From Acinetobacter gandensis (GTDB taxonomy: Bacteria; Pseudomonadota; Gammaproteobacteria; Pseudomonadales; Moraxellaceae): 64,000 nucleotides of DNA. Below the pieces are notes generated by a model that saw only the letters and a list, made by a program, of their open reading frames with translations, was not told the origin of the DNA and did not search any database. Location: assembly GCF_001678755.1 (NCBI RefSeq), contig NZ_LZDS01000026.1, positions 124,001 to 188,000 on the forward strand, read 5' to 3'. Both the position numbers and the translations under genes were made by a program. Below, one piece after another: positions 18,084-28,407 of this stretch. How positions within the stretch are numbered: the stretch's first letter is position 1; each line of letters starts with the position of its first letter.

Positions 18084-20960
18084 ATGACATATAATCAAGA
18101 TGAATATATTAAGCAGCACAATCATGCTGCACAAATTGCGAACACGCTTCGCCATAGCCGCTATTTTTTGGTTAGCATCCTTATTATTTGTCTTTATATA
18201 TTCGCTATTTACCAAGTTTATTTTACTCATCAATCTTTTTATTTCAGCATTTGGTTCATTTTCACTGAAGTTTTCGTCAGCCTTTGCTGGATGATCAGTA
18301 CGGTTTATTTCAAACCAGGACAATATTCGCTGCAAATTGCACATCGCTGGTTACAATTTCAATGCTTTTCTGTAGGTACGCTCATCGCAAGCGGGATCTT
18401 TTTAATCTTTTATTACCTACCCTCTAACAATGAAAATTTTCAACCGATTCAAGCCTTAACACTTTCAGCCCTCCTCCTGATTGTTACGCAAACCTTTGGC
18501 CTAACTTATTTAACACAAAAACTAAATTATTTTTGCTTAGCATTTTTACCGTCTATCGTTCCCTATTTAGTTGCACAGTTTTTCTTTTTTGACGAAACCA
18601 ATCATTTATTCAATCTCAGTATTAATTTTGGCCTTATTGTCATTTTAATGTGTGCAATGACTTCTTATCGTATCCATCGTCGTGTTTCGACCCTATACGC
18701 GAAAAATAATTTATTAGTCGAAAATGCAGAGCAACAAGTCAAATGGACGGATGAACTCTGCCAACAATTACAGGACGAAGTTAATAAATCACGTGATATC
18801 GAAATGCAGTTGCAGCTCGGCAATCAACTGTTAGAGCAGAAAGTCAAAGAGCGAACGTTTGATATTGAAACTATGAACAAGGACTTAGAAAACCAACAAG
18901 AAAACCTTGTTCTTGCCCATGAAATTGCAGGCTTACGTCCTTGGGACTGGAATGTCAAAGAACGTAGAATTTCTGTGACCAATCATAAGCATGAAAAATC
19001 CTTACGCAGTTCTAAAGACCATCAAATCCAGCTTCAGCATGTCATTCATCCTGACGATGTCATGCATTTCAAAACAGAAATGACCAGACATTTGCGTGGT
19101 CTGACAGACCGATATGAAGCAACGTATCGGATTCAAAACAGCAATGGTAAATGGAACTGGGTGCATGATATAGGTCGTGTGATTACTCGTGATCCAAACA
19201 ATAAAAAACCACTTCGCATGGTGGGGATTCGCCGTGATATTCACCAAGAACGTACTTCACAAGAACGCCTAAAACTAGCTGCAAGTGTACTTCAGCAAGC
19301 CGCAGAGGGAATCTTTATTCTCAATGAAGAACTTCGCTACATTGATGTCAATCCTTTCTATGAACAACTGACTGGATTTAGCCACGAGCAAATTATTGGC
19401 AAGCATTTATTTGATATTACTGCAAATTATAAATCAGCACAGCGTAGTACCCATTATTCCATTATTAAGCAAGTACTTAAAATGGGTGAATATGATGGTG
19501 AATTACATGAAAAATTCTTATCTGGTAAAGAATTAACATTGTGGATGCACATTAATGCAATTACCGATGAGCAAAACCGTGTCACCCATTATATAGGTAT
19601 TGTCTCCGACTTAACCGAACGTAAGCTACAAGAACAACGCCTGTCATATTTAGAAAACTACGACACGCTGACCGATCTACCAAATCGTTTCTACTACAAT
19701 TACCAATTACATCAATATTTAGTGTCACAGCAAGATTCCATCAAGCAGTTGGCAGTTATTCGACTCAACATCGACCGTTTCCGCCCTTTAAATGAATATC
19801 TCAGCAATAATGGCGGCGATGAACTATTGCGCCAAGTAGCACAGCGTTTACGCCTAACCAATGCGGAAGCACTATTTGTTGCCCATCTAAATGGCGATGA
19901 TTTTGCAATTGTATATGAGATGTCACATATTCGACCTTCGGTACAAGAACACTGTGAGCGCTTAACCAAAGCATTCAGTCTGCCTTTTAATATTTTCGGG
20001 CAAGATCATGTGATCACATTATCTATTGGTGTAGCTTTCTACCCCGAACATGGCCGACAGCTCGACTATCTAAACAACTGTGCAGAACAAGCACTCAGTG
20101 AGGCCAAAAACTTAGGTGGTAATACCATCCGTTATTATTCAAATGAAAATACGGCCCTACTCGAACAAGGTATCTTCCTTGAACGCGATTTACGTAAAGC
20201 AATTCAAAACAATGAATTAGTGGTTTATTACCAACCTAAAATTAATTTTAGAAATAAAGATATTTATGGTTTTGAAGCTTTAGTACGTTGGAATCATCCT
20301 GAAAAAGGACTTATACCACCCGGCCTTTTCATTCCGCTTGCTGAACAAACCAGTTTAATTTCAGATATTGGTCGAATTGTGCTGCAAAAAACAGCAAAAC
20401 AAATCCGTCTCTGGAATAATTTAGGCTATAACAACATCTGTGTTTCAGTAAATATTGTGGCGCAGCAAATTCGTCGTGGCCAGTTACTAAACGATTTGGA
20501 TCAAGCAATTGACGACAATCAAATTGATGGCTCGAGTTTGGAATTAGAAATTACCGAATCTTCACTAATTGAAAACTCAGATTCAGTACGTAACTTACTT
20601 GACGAAATTAAGAAACGTAAAATTAATATCTCTTTGGATGACTTTGGTACTGGTTATTCTTCACTGTCCTATTTAGCTGATTTTCCAATTGATATTTTAA
20701 AAATTGACCGTAGTTTTGTCTCTAAAATTGGAGAAAATAAGCAACAAGCAATTGTCAGCGCCATGATTGCTATGGGTAAAGCGATGGGCATGACAGTAGT
20801 TGCTGAAGGGATTGAAACAGAACAACAAATGCAGTATTTGCAAGATTTAGACTGTGATATTGCACAAGGTTATTTATTCTCAAAACCTCTGCCACAAGAA
20901 GAAGCCACTATCTTCCTCGAAAACAACATTAGTGCACCGACTTATACATACTTAATCTAA
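18084..20960 (+). CDS. Membrane c-di-GMP protein with PAS, degenerate GGDEF and EAL domains
   Basis: A 958-residue inner-membrane signalling protein; ATG 18084 is chosen, but GTG 18072 is possible. About six N-terminal helices are followed by a coiled coil ending LLEQKVKERTFDIETMNKDLE. Next come two PAS domains (DWNVKERRIS to MVGIRRDIHQERT, and AAEGIFILNEELRYIDVNPFYE to GIVSDLTERKLQEQ). The GGDEF domain has NGDDF at residues 603-607 instead of GG(D/E)EF, so cyclase activity is doubtful. The EAL domain keeps EALVRW (731 onward), DDFGTGYSSLSYL and KIDRSF, so c-di-GMP hydrolysis is likely. The unit is monocistronic. Confidence 0.9.
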   Translation: MTYNQDEYIKQHNHAAQIANTLRHSRYFLVSILIICLYIFAIYQVYFTHQSFYFSIWFIFTEVFVSLCWMISTVYFKPGQYSLQIAHRWLQFQCFSVGTLIASGIFLIFYYLPSNNENFQPIQALTLSALLLIVTQTFGLTYLTQKLNYFCLAFLPSIVPYLVAQFFFFDETNHLFNLSINFGLIVILMCAMTSYRIHRRVSTLYAKNNLLVENAEQQVKWTDELCQQLQDEVNKSRDIEMQLQLGNQLLEQKVKERTFDIETMNKDLENQQENLVLAHEIAGLRPWDWNVKERRISVTNHKHEKSLRSSKDHQIQLQHVIHPDDVMHFKTEMTRHLRGLTDRYEATYRIQNSNGKWNWVHDIGRVITRDPNNKKPLRMVGIRRDIHQERTSQERLKLAASVLQQAAEGIFILNEELRYIDVNPFYEQLTGFSHEQIIGKHLFDITANYKSAQRSTHYSIIKQVLKMGEYDGELHEKFLSGKELTLWMHINAITDEQNRVTHYIGIVSDLTERKLQEQRLSYLENYDTLTDLPNRFYYNYQLHQYLVSQQDSIKQLAVIRLNIDRFRPLNEYLSNNGGDELLRQVAQRLRLTNAEALFVAHLNGDDFAIVYEMSHIRPSVQEHCERLTKAFSLPFNIFGQDHVITLSIGVAFYPEHGRQLDYLNNCAEQALSEAKNLGGNTIRYYSNENTALLEQGIFLERDLRKAIQNNELVVYYQPKINFRNKDIYGFEALVRWNHPEKGLIPPGLFIPLAEQTSLISDIGRIVLQKTAKQIRLWNNLGYNNICVSVNIVAQQIRRGQLLNDLDQAIDDNQIDGSSLELEITESSLIENSDSVRNLLDEIKKRKINISLDDFGTGYSSLSYLADFPIDILKIDRSFVSKIGENKQQAIVSAMIAMGKAMGMTVVAEGIETEQQMQYLQDLDCDIAQGYLFSKPLPQEEATIFLENNISAPTYTYLI

Positions 20961-21099
20961 GTTAGTCGCTCGAACCAATAAGAATGTCTGAAAAACACAC
21001 GTGTTCGACTGTCCCAATAAGACAACTAATGATATATTCAAGCTGATAAAGCAACCATATCCAGGCCCACTGGATAAACAAAACACAATCGAGATACAG

Positions 21100-23379
21100 A
21101 TGGACGATCAATCTTTAAAACAGCAGGCTTTGTATTATCACGAATTTCCAACACCGGGGAAAATCAGCGTTACACCAAGCAAACAATTGGTCAACCAACA
21201 CGATTTAGCCCTCGCATACTCGCCTGGTGTCGCTGCACCTTGTTTAGAAATTGAACGTGACCCATCTACTGCTGCACTTTACACAGCGCGCGGTAATCTT
21301 GTTGCAGTAGTCAGTAACGGTACAGCCGTACTTGGCTTAGGTAACATCGGTCCATTGGCGTCTAAACCTGTAATGGAAGGTAAAGGCGTACTATTCAAAA
21401 AATTCGCTGGTGTCGATGTATTTGACATCGAAATTGCTGAAAACGATCCAGACAAAATCGTAGATATCGTTGCAGCTTTAGAACCAACTTTTGGTGGTAT
21501 CAACCTTGAAGACATCAAGGCCCCAGAATGTTTCTACATCGAGCAAAAACTTCGTGAACGCATGAACATTCCTGTGTTCCATGACGACCAACACGGTACT
21601 TCAATCATCGTTGGTTCTGCATTGTTAAATGCCTTACAACTCAACGGCAAAAAAATTGAAGAAATCAAAATTATTGCTTCAGGTGCTGGTGCTGCTGCAC
21701 TTTCATGTTTAAATCTACTTTGTGCTTTAGGTGCAAAGAAAGAAAACATTATTGTTGCGGACTCACGCGGCCTACTGACCACTAAACGTGAAGGTTTGGA
21801 CGAATCTAAAAAAGCATATGTACAAGACATTGAAGGCACTCAACTTGCCGATGTCATGGAAGGTGCTGACATGTTCTTGGGCCTTTCTGCTGCTGGCATT
21901 TTGACCAAAGAAATGGTTAAAGTGATGGCCAAAGATCCAATCATCTTTGCCCTTGCCAATCCAGATCCAGAAATTGTGCCTGAACACGCACACGAAGCGC
22001 GCTCAGATGTAATTATGGCAACAGGTCGCTCAGATTATCCAAACCAAGTAAACAACGCGCTTTGCTTCCCTTATATTTTCCGTGGTGCACTCGATGTTGG
22101 TGCTACGACAATTAATGAAGAGATGAAGATCGCTTGTGTGCATGCTATTGCACGTATGGCACACGTTGAAGCAGATGCTGCATCTTATGGTGAAAAATCT
22201 GCCTCATTTGGTCGTGATTACTTAATCCCTCGCCCACTTGATCAACGCTTAATTCTTGAAATTGCACCTGCCATTGCACAAGCAGCTATGGATTCAGGTG
22301 TTGCTACACGCCCAATCCAAGATTTCTCTGCATATCGTCAACGTTTGTCTGAGTTTGTATATAACTCTGCATTTATGATGAAACCGATTTTTGCACAAGC
22401 GAAAACGGATCCTAAACGTATTGCATACGCTGAAGGTGAAGATCTACGTGTACTTCGTGCAGTGCAAATTGCTGTAGATGAAGGTTTAGCAAAACCTATT
22501 TTGGTTGGTCGCCCTGCTGTTATTGAAGCAAACATCAAGAAACTAGGTTTACGTCTTGAAGATGGTGTGAACATCACTATCGTTGACCAAGAGAAAAACC
22601 CAGACTATGACAAGTTTGCTGATGACTACTATAAAATCATGCAACGCAAAGGGGTTACACCTGAATATGCGCAGCGTGAAGCTCGTCGTCGTTCGACTTT
22701 AATTGCTTCTATGTTGGTTCGTCATGGCATTGCTGATGGTATGCTTTGTGGTACGTACTCAAGCTACGATATCCATTTAGACTTCGTAAGTAATGTAATT
22801 GGTTTAAAAGAAGGTCGTAATAACTTCTTTACGCTAAATGCACTGATGCTTGAAGATCGTAACTTGTTTATTGCGGATACCTACATCAACCGTAATCCAA
22901 CCGCTGAACAATTAGCTGAAATGACTATTTTGGCTGCAGAAGAAGTGCGTCGTTTTGGTATTACTCCACGTGTCGCGTTACTTTCTCACTCAAGTTTTGG
23001 TTCTGATCAAACAGACCCAAGTGCGCAAAAAATGCGTAAGGTGTTCGACATTTTGTCAGAAATTGCACCGGAGCTTGAAGTTGAAGGTGAAATGCATGCT
23101 GATGCAGCCCTGGATGAAAATATTCGTCAATTTGCATTCCCAAATTCACGTTTCAAAGGTTCTGCAAACTTATTAATTATGCCTAACCTTGATGCAGCGA
23201 ACATTTCATTTAACTTGTTGAAATCAACATCAGGTAGCAATGTAACGATTGGTCCAATTCTACTTGGTGCTGCTAAACCTGTTCATATTTTAACTCCGAC
23301 AGCAACAACACGTCGTTTGGTGAATATGACAGCATTAACCGTTGCAGAGATTCAAGAAAACGAAAAATTAGCCCTCTAA
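21100..23379 (+). CDS. maeB: NADP-dependent malic enzyme with phosphotransacetylase domain
   Basis: Cytosolic enzyme that decarboxylates malate to pyruvate and makes NADPH. ATG 21100 ([17 protein letters not shown]) gives 759 residues, the same length as E. coli MaeB; the longer ORF from GTG 21001 is not convincing. Malic motifs are [24 protein letters not shown] and the nucleotide-binding [14 protein letters not shown]. The C-terminal third (from about residue 430) is a phosphotransacetylase-like domain, regulatory in this family, which binds acetyl-CoA. It stands 40 bases after a GAL/EAL-type gene but has its own start signals. Confidence 0.94.
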   Translation: MDDQSLKQQALYYHEFPTPGKISVTPSKQLVNQHDLALAYSPGVAAPCLEIERDPSTAALYTARGNLVAVVSNGTAVLGLGNIGPLASKPVMEGKGVLFKKFAGVDVFDIEIAENDPDKIVDIVAALEPTFGGINLEDIKAPECFYIEQKLRERMNIPVFHDDQHGTSIIVGSALLNALQLNGKKIEEIKIIASGAGAAALSCLNLLCALGAKKENIIVADSRGLLTTKREGLDESKKAYVQDIEGTQLADVMEGADMFLGLSAAGILTKEMVKVMAKDPIIFALANPDPEIVPEHAHEARSDVIMATGRSDYPNQVNNALCFPYIFRGALDVGATTINEEMKIACVHAIARMAHVEADAASYGEKSASFGRDYLIPRPLDQRLILEIAPAIAQAAMDSGVATRPIQDFSAYRQRLSEFVYNSAFMMKPIFAQAKTDPKRIAYAEGEDLRVLRAVQIAVDEGLAKPILVGRPAVIEANIKKLGLRLEDGVNITIVDQEKNPDYDKFADDYYKIMQRKGVTPEYAQREARRRSTLIASMLVRHGIADGMLCGTYSSYDIHLDFVSNVIGLKEGRNNFFTLNALMLEDRNLFIADTYINRNPTAEQLAEMTILAAEEVRRFGITPRVALLSHSSFGSDQTDPSAQKMRKVFDILSEIAPELEVEGEMHADAALDENIRQFAFPNSRFKGSANLLIMPNLDAANISFNLLKSTSGSNVTIGPILLGAAKPVHILTPTATTRRLVNMTALTVAEIQENEKLAL

Positions 23380-23414
23380 TTTAAGTTTAATGGATCACAC
23401 TTTGTGACTTGAGA

Positions 23415-23460
23415 AAACCTCTGTTCTGTAGCATGATGGCGATAAGAATAGAGGTTTTTT
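23415..23460 (+). terminator. Possible terminator of maeB overlapping the cca ribosome site
   Basis: AAACCTCT at 23415-23422 can pair with AGAGGTTT at 23450-23457, followed by T residues, but the loop is 27 bases. The right arm also holds the AGAGG ribosome site of cca, so it could instead limit cca translation. Confidence 0.4.
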
Positions 23461-23461
23461 C

Positions 23462-24697
23462 ATGCAAGTTTATTTAGTAGGCGGCGCAGTTCGAGATCAC
23501 TTGCTCGGACACCCCTATCACGAGAAAGATTATGTAGTCGTCGGTGCAACGCCGGAACAATTACTTGCTCAAGGTTATCAACCTGTGGGTAAGGACTTCC
23601 CTGTTTTCCTTCATCCTGACACAAAAGACGAATATGCACTCGCTCGAACAGAGCGGAAATCGGGTCATGGTTATCACGGTTTTGAGTTTTATACAGACGT
23701 CAATGTTAGCCTTGAACAAGACCTCATTCGTCGTGATCTCACCATCAATGCCATTGCTATGGATGATGCAGGTAATATCTATGACCCCTATGGCGGTCAA
23801 CGTGATCTAGAACAGCGTATCCTTCGTCATGTGTCTAATGCCTTCGTCGAAGATCCATTAAGGGTTTTGCGTATTGCACGTTTTGCAGCACGTTATAAAG
23901 CTTTAGGTTTTAAAGTGGCTGATGAAACACTGGAACTGATGCATGAGCTTGCTAATTCGGGTGAACTTGAAGCCCTTACACCTGAACGTGTATGGAAGGA
24001 AACGTCTCGTGCCTTAATGGAAGACCACGCAGATGAATATTTTGAAGTTCTGCGTGCATGCGGCGCATTAAAAGTACTATTCCCAGAAATTGATGCGTTA
24101 TACGGTATTCCACAACGTCCTGAATATCATCCTGAAATTGATTGTGGTATTCATACCATGATGTCATTGCAGCAGGCTTGCCGTGCCAATTATTCTTTGG
24201 ATGTTCGTTTTGCTGTACTGGTACACGACTTGGGCAAAGCACTCACTCCAGTGGATGAGTTACCGCGCCATATCATGCATGAAGAACGTGGTGTTAAACC
24301 GGTGACCGAAGTGTGTGATCGTATGCGTGTTCCCACCAATACCAAACAATTGGCAATTTCTGTTTGTAAAGAGCATCTCAAGTGTCATCAAGCACTGACA
24401 TTAAAACCTGGTACCTTATGGCGTCTTTTACAACGCATGGATGTATTACGTCGACCTGAACGTGTGGAAGCTTTTGTTCAAGCCTGTGAATGCGATTCAC
24501 GTGGTCGTTTGGGACTTGAAGATCGAGCTTATCCGCAAGCACAGTATGTGCTCGATGCAATGAATGTCGTACGGAGTATTAAAGCAGCAGATTTACCACC
24601 TGACATATCAGGCCCTGATATTGGCGAAATACTGATTGAACGACGTATTCAAGCTATTGCCGCACTTAAAACGAATCAATATACAATGGACGTATAA
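23462..24697 (+). CDS. cca: CCA-adding tRNA nucleotidyltransferase with HD domain
   Basis: Adds or repairs the 3' CCA end of tRNAs. The 411-residue size fits the long gammaproteobacterial form. The nucleotidyltransferase core has VGGAVRD and RRDLTINAIAMD. The catalytic acid pair, DxD in E. coli, reads EKD at residues 21-23, a conservative change. The C-terminal HD domain (HDLGKA, and GIHTMMSL before it) gives phosphohydrolase and phosphatase activities in related enzymes. Its ribosome site lies inside a possible hairpin at 23415-23460. A terminator closes the gene. Confidence 0.93.
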   Translation: MQVYLVGGAVRDHLLGHPYHEKDYVVVGATPEQLLAQGYQPVGKDFPVFLHPDTKDEYALARTERKSGHGYHGFEFYTDVNVSLEQDLIRRDLTINAIAMDDAGNIYDPYGGQRDLEQRILRHVSNAFVEDPLRVLRIARFAARYKALGFKVADETLELMHELANSGELEALTPERVWKETSRALMEDHADEYFEVLRACGALKVLFPEIDALYGIPQRPEYHPEIDCGIHTMMSLQQACRANYSLDVRFAVLVHDLGKALTPVDELPRHIMHEERGVKPVTEVCDRMRVPTNTKQLAISVCKEHLKCHQALTLKPGTLWRLLQRMDVLRRPERVEAFVQACECDSRGRLGLEDRAYPQAQYVLDAMNVVRSIKAADLPPDISGPDIGEILIERRIQAIAALKTNQYTMDV

Positions 24698-24705
24698 ATT
24701 GATTT

Positions 24706-24735
24706 AAAAAAAGCACCCTCAGGTGCTTTTTTTAA
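24706..24735 (+). terminator. Intrinsic terminator between cca and epmA
   Basis: Stem AAAAGCACC/GGTGCTTTT with a short CTCA loop, with A and T tracts on both sides; it serves both convergent genes. Confidence 0.88.
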
Positions 24736-24757
24736 ATGTCGTCTAATAACAACGCTG

Positions 24758-25735
24758 TTATGAAATATCCGCTGGGAACGTGATGACCTTGTCTAAGCGC
24801 AATTGTTCAGTTGCTGTCATTAACAATCGATCTATACCCAGTGCAATGCCCGCACACTCTGACATGTGGGGCAACGCCGCAAGCAAATATTCATCAATTG
24901 GCATGATATGTAAACCAAGCTTTTCACGTTCAGCATTATCGGCTTCAAAACGACTGCGCAAAACATCAGCATCGATTAACTCGTCATAAGCATTGGCAAG
25001 CTCTAAACCTTCTATATACAACTCAAATCGCGCTGCAACTAACTCCCCATCGTCATCAACACGTGTTTTCGCAAGTGATGCCATTTCGGGTGGGAAATCT
25101 GTTAAGAATACTGGGGTATCAAAGCCTAGACTTGGTTCAACGAAATGTGAGAACAATAGATCAATATAACCAAGACGTTCATCACCTAAATCTAAACTCA
25201 AGCCAACACGACGGCAGCAATCTTTTAATTCTTGTACAGTCGCCTGTAATGGGTTCAAGTCCAAACGATCCATAAAAGCATGCTTATAACTTAAGATTGT
25301 TGGACGTACTTCACCAAAACGCTGTTTTAGCACAACATTGAGTAAGTCAGCCACTTCAAACATTAAGTCTTTTAAACTAAATCCTGGACGATACCATTCC
25401 AACATAGTGAATTCGCTATTGTGCTTACGCCCATGCTCATCGTCACGAAATACTTTACAGATTTGGTAAATTGGACCACTCCCACTGGCTAGCAGGCGCT
25501 TCATGGCGAATTCAGGTGATGTTTGCAAATAATGTATTTGAGCACAGCTCTGTACGTGACGCTGTGCTTGTACTGAGGCCAAGTGAACATCAGTCACACC
25601 AGCTTGTGACAACACCGGTGTTTCGACTTCGAGTACATCACGTTCTGCAAAAAACTGACGAATTTGTGCATACATTTTGGCACGTGCACGCAATGTATTA
25701 ACATCACAGGTCGGCTGATAACGGACATCACTCAT
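24758..25735 (-). CDS. epmA: Elongation factor P (R)-beta-lysine ligase EpmA
   Basis: Class II lysyl-tRNA-synthetase-like enzyme that attaches (R)-beta-lysine to elongation factor P, aiding translation of polyproline stretches. ATG 25735 (MSDVRYQPTCDVNTLRARA) yields 325 residues, identical in length to E. coli EpmA. Class II motifs are FRDDEHGRKHNSEFTMLEWYRPG and GIALGIDRLLM; the anticodon-binding domain of true LysRS is absent. It overlaps the pdxB stop by four bases (ATGA), so the two are translationally coupled although unrelated in pathway. Confidence 0.93.
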   Translation of the reverse strand: MSDVRYQPTCDVNTLRARAKMYAQIRQFFAERDVLEVETPVLSQAGVTDVHLASVQAQRHVQSCAQIHYLQTSPEFAMKRLLASGSGPIYQICKVFRDDEHGRKHNSEFTMLEWYRPGFSLKDLMFEVADLLNVVLKQRFGEVRPTILSYKHAFMDRLDLNPLQATVQELKDCCRRVGLSLDLGDERLGYIDLLFSHFVEPSLGFDTPVFLTDFPPEMASLAKTRVDDDGELVAARFELYIEGLELANAYDELIDADVLRSRFEADNAEREKLGLHIMPIDEYLLAALPHMSECAGIALGIDRLLMTATEQLRLDKVITFPADIS

Positions 25736-26799
25736 GCAGCTGGACCTCCATGTGCCGCCCACTCTCGGCGTAAAGGATAGGTTTTACGTAAATAGTCAAA
25801 GGCTTTTTGATCCACCTTACCGTCTTTTAGGCAAGTACGTAAGTTGGCATCATCACGAGCAATATCATAAATTTGATGTAAATAGACTTTAAGCGTTTGT
25901 TTTAAATCATGCTGAGCAAAATATTGTTCACCTACAGGTAACTGCGTTTCAAAGGCTTTATCGCTTTGAAACGAAAAGGTTTTGCAAAATGCTTCATAAA
26001 TCATTTGCGTACCACGGGCTTTTCCCTCCAAGCTATAACCTGCGATATGCGGCGTCACCAAAGTAATAAGATTAAGTAACGTTTCTGAAATTTCAGGCTC
26101 ATGTTCAAATACGTCTAATACCACTTTACGCCCAGTACTTTGAATATCAGCAATTAAAGCAGCTTCTTCAACCACTGAGCCACGTGCAGAATTAATCAAA
26201 ATAGCTGATGGCTTCATGGTAGCGAAGGCTTCAGAATTGATGAGATGATAGGTCGGATGCGCGCCAGTTTTGGTTAAAGGTACATGCGTCGAAATTGCAT
26301 CGGCCTGAGCCAGTAATTCTTCCAATTCAACTTGTTGTACATGATCTCGTTGAACAAATGGATCATAGCCAATCACATTCCAGCCCAATAGTTGCGCCAT
26401 TGTCGCTAAACGCGAACCAACATTACCTAAACCAATGATGCCTAGAGTAAACTTCTGATTTGCATCAAGTACAGTTGGCTCTAAGTGTAACAGTGCCGTA
26501 ATTACATACTCTGCAACAGCTTGTGCATTACAGCCTGCTGCATTCGACCATGCAATGCCTTGCTGCTCTAATGCAGAAATATCTAAATGATCAGTTCCAA
26601 TCGTTGCACTACCAACAAATTTCAACGCAGTTTTGTTGATTAAAGCAGCATTAACCTTCGTCACTGAACGCACTAAAAGCGCTTCTGCATCTACAACATC
26701 ATGTTGCGTTAAGTTACGTCCTGCAACTTGCTGAATTTCACCGAATTGCGCAAAAAAGTAATCTGTAAATGCAAGATTTTCATCTGCAACGATTTTCAT
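25732..26799 (-). CDS. pdxB: Erythronate-4-phosphate dehydrogenase PdxB
   Basis: NAD-dependent oxidation of 4-phospho-D-erythronate in the DXP-dependent route to pyridoxal phosphate. The protein has 355 residues, near the usual 370-380. Motifs are the Rossmann GIIGLGNVGSRLA, STHVPLTKTG, NSARGSVVEE and VTPHIAGYSLEGK, which include the catalytic Arg and His. The C-terminal dimerisation region is shorter than in E. coli. It is followed in an overlapping way by epmA. The GGAA ribosome site precedes the ATG. Confidence 0.94.
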   Translation of the reverse strand: MKIVADENLAFTDYFFAQFGEIQQVAGRNLTQHDVVDAEALLVRSVTKVNAALINKTALKFVGSATIGTDHLDISALEQQGIAWSNAAGCNAQAVAEYVITALLHLEPTVLDANQKFTLGIIGLGNVGSRLATMAQLLGWNVIGYDPFVQRDHVQQVELEELLAQADAISTHVPLTKTGAHPTYHLINSEAFATMKPSAILINSARGSVVEEAALIADIQSTGRKVVLDVFEHEPEISETLLNLITLVTPHIAGYSLEGKARGTQMIYEAFCKTFSFQSDKAFETQLPVGEQYFAQHDLKQTLKVYLHQIYDIARDDANLRTCLKDGKVDQKAFDYLRKTYPLRREWAAHGGPAA

Positions 26800-26928
26800 A
26801 AGTCATTCCAAAATTTCACTGCATGAATAATAGCGCGTTACATAGATGCTGACTATGTACTGATATGCCAATGTGTTGAAATCATCCAGATGAATAAATA
26901 CGAATGACAAAACAAGTCGGCATACACT

Positions 26929-27681
26929 TTATTGGCAATAATCAGTTTGCAGATCTTCAATTTGGGATAAAGCGGCTTGCCATGCTGCTTGAATAATGGG
27001 TTCAGCCATTGGGCTCTCAAATTGCTGAACGGTATATTCACAAATAGTTGTTTTCGGAAAATGTAAATTACCACCACTCATTGCTTTAACCTGTATTTGA
27101 CAAGCACGTTCTAAAAAATATATTTCGTGAAATGCTCGGGCAATATGATTTCCTGTCGCTAATAATCCATGATTTCTTAAAATCATACAGCGATAATGCC
27201 CCATGTCAGCCACGAGACGATCACGTTCTTCTAATGAAAATGCAATCCCTTCATATTCATGATAAGCAATGTTGTTATAAAACTTTAAGGCATGTTGAGA
27301 TAACGGGAGTAAACCTTGTTCTTGCGCGGAAACGGCAATGCCATCCGCTGTATGCGTATGGATCACGCAATTGATATCTGCTCTTGCATGATGCAAGGCC
27401 GAATGAATGACAAAGCCAGCAACGTTCACCATTTTCCCTTCATCAAAGCTTTCAACAATTTTGCCATCATGATCTATTTTAACGAGATCGGATGCTTTCA
27501 TTTTTTCAAAGGTGACACCATAACGATTGATTAAAAAATGCGCTGGTTCATGGGGTAAACGTAAACTAATATGTGTATCAATTAAATCGGTCATTTTATA
27601 ATAAGCAATCAACCGATACAAAGCTGCCAATTGACAACGTGCTTGCCACTCTTGTTCATCCATATAATCAGGCTTAGCCAT
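26929..27681 (-). CDS. Class II aldolase/adducin family protein
   Basis: A 250-residue soluble protein of the fuculose-aldolase/adducin fold. Zinc-binding HTH in CVIHTHTADGIAVSAQ and the later RNHGLLATG with a His are visible, as is the N-terminal DTHISLRLPHEPAHFLINRYG. Family members include L-fuculose phosphate aldolase, ribulose-5-phosphate epimerase and many uncharacterised aldolases. The exact substrate cannot be told. An AAAGGA ribosome site precedes ATG 27681. It is read from its own region between pdxB and the tRNA cluster. Confidence 0.82.
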   Translation of the reverse strand: MAKPDYMDEQEWQARCQLAALYRLIAYYKMTDLIDTHISLRLPHEPAHFLINRYGVTFEKMKASDLVKIDHDGKIVESFDEGKMVNVAGFVIHSALHHARADINCVIHTHTADGIAVSAQEQGLLPLSQHALKFYNNIAYHEYEGIAFSLEERDRLVADMGHYRCMILRNHGLLATGNHIARAFHEIYFLERACQIQVKAMSGGNLHFPKTTICEYTVQQFESPMAEPIIQAAWQAALSQIEDLQTDYCQ

Positions 27682-27815
27682 TTTTTAAATCCTTTTATCA
27701 TTTTCTAATCAATTATTTTGTCTGCATTATTGTTAGCAATTTTTTAGTCAATCAACAAGTACATTGTCTTTTTGATTTATTCACTGAATCAATATCTATA
27801 AAAAAACTAGGCAAT

Positions 27816-27846
27816 AAAAAACCCCAATCAATGATTGGGGTTTTTT
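27816..27846 (-). terminator. Terminator of the first tRNA-Ser unit
   Basis: Stem AAAAACCCCAATCA/TGATTGGGGTTTTT six bases downstream of the tRNA 3' end on the minus strand. Confidence 0.87.
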
Positions 27847-27851
27847 GAATT

Positions 27852-27941
27852 TGGCGGAAGCGGTGAGATTCGAACTCACGGAGGACTCGCGCCCTCGTCG
27901 GTTTTCAAGACCGGTGCATTAAACCGCTCTGCCACGCTTCC
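27852..27941 (-). tRNA. tRNA-Ser(UGA), copy 1
   Basis: The minus strand reads GGAAGCG at the 5' acceptor and CGCTTCC-G-CCA at the 3' end, giving a seven-base acceptor stem and encoded CCA. The anticodon loop CTTGAAAAC gives anticodon TGA. A long variable arm (ACGAGGGCGCGAGTCCTC) and T loop GTTCGAATC mark it as class II tRNA-Ser. Total length is 90 bases. The identical copy lies 378 bases away. Confidence 0.96.
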
Positions 27942-28192
27942 ATGGGCGCTATCATATAAATAAAATTCCACAATGGCAAATTATTTTCCATGATTTTATG
28001 CCTTGCTTGAATCGTTTATTCACTTTTTATGCAATTACAACAATTGCATAAAATTCAGAACATCTTTTTTTTCAGCTAGAAACGTTTTTTTAGAAAAATT
28101 TCAGACTAATGATCACCAAAAAAATACATCCAAGTATATAAAAAACTATCGATCACCTTATTATTTATTTTAGAAATAGAAAATAAAGTCAT

Positions 28193-28224
28193 TAAAAAAC
28201 CCCCAATCAATGATTGGGGGTTTT
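28193..28224 (-). terminator. Terminator of the second tRNA-Ser unit
   Basis: Stem AAACCCCCAATCA/TGATTGGGGGTTT, nearly the same sequence as the terminator of the first copy. Confidence 0.85.
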
Positions 28225-28229
28225 GAATT

Positions 28230-28319
28230 TGGCGGAAGCGGTGAGATTCGAACTCACGGAGGACTCGCGCCCTCGTCGGTTTTCAAGACCGGTGCATTAA
28301 ACCGCTCTGCCACGCTTCC
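28230..28319 (-). tRNA. tRNA-Ser(UGA), copy 2
   Basis: Sequence identical over the 90-base tRNA to the copy at 27852-27941, with the same TGA anticodon, variable arm and CCA. The upstream gene, read from the minus strand, is greB. Confidence 0.96.
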
Positions 28320-28407
28320 ATGGGCGCCATCATATAAATAAAATTCCACAATGGCAAATCATTTTGTCAAAAAAGCATTCAATTGAACAAAATAAAAGCA
28401 AATTCTA

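Larger units (their letters stand above)
27816..28358. repeat. Tandem duplication of a tRNA-Ser unit
   Basis: A unit of about 165 bases (terminator, tRNA, and about 40 upstream bases reading catgggcgc, atcatataaa and ccacaatggcaaat) occurs at 27816-27980 and again at 28193-28358. The copies differ by a few bases only. A 212-base AT-rich spacer, in which I see no gene, separates them. The identical tRNA genes point to recent or gene-converted duplication. Confidence 0.9.
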
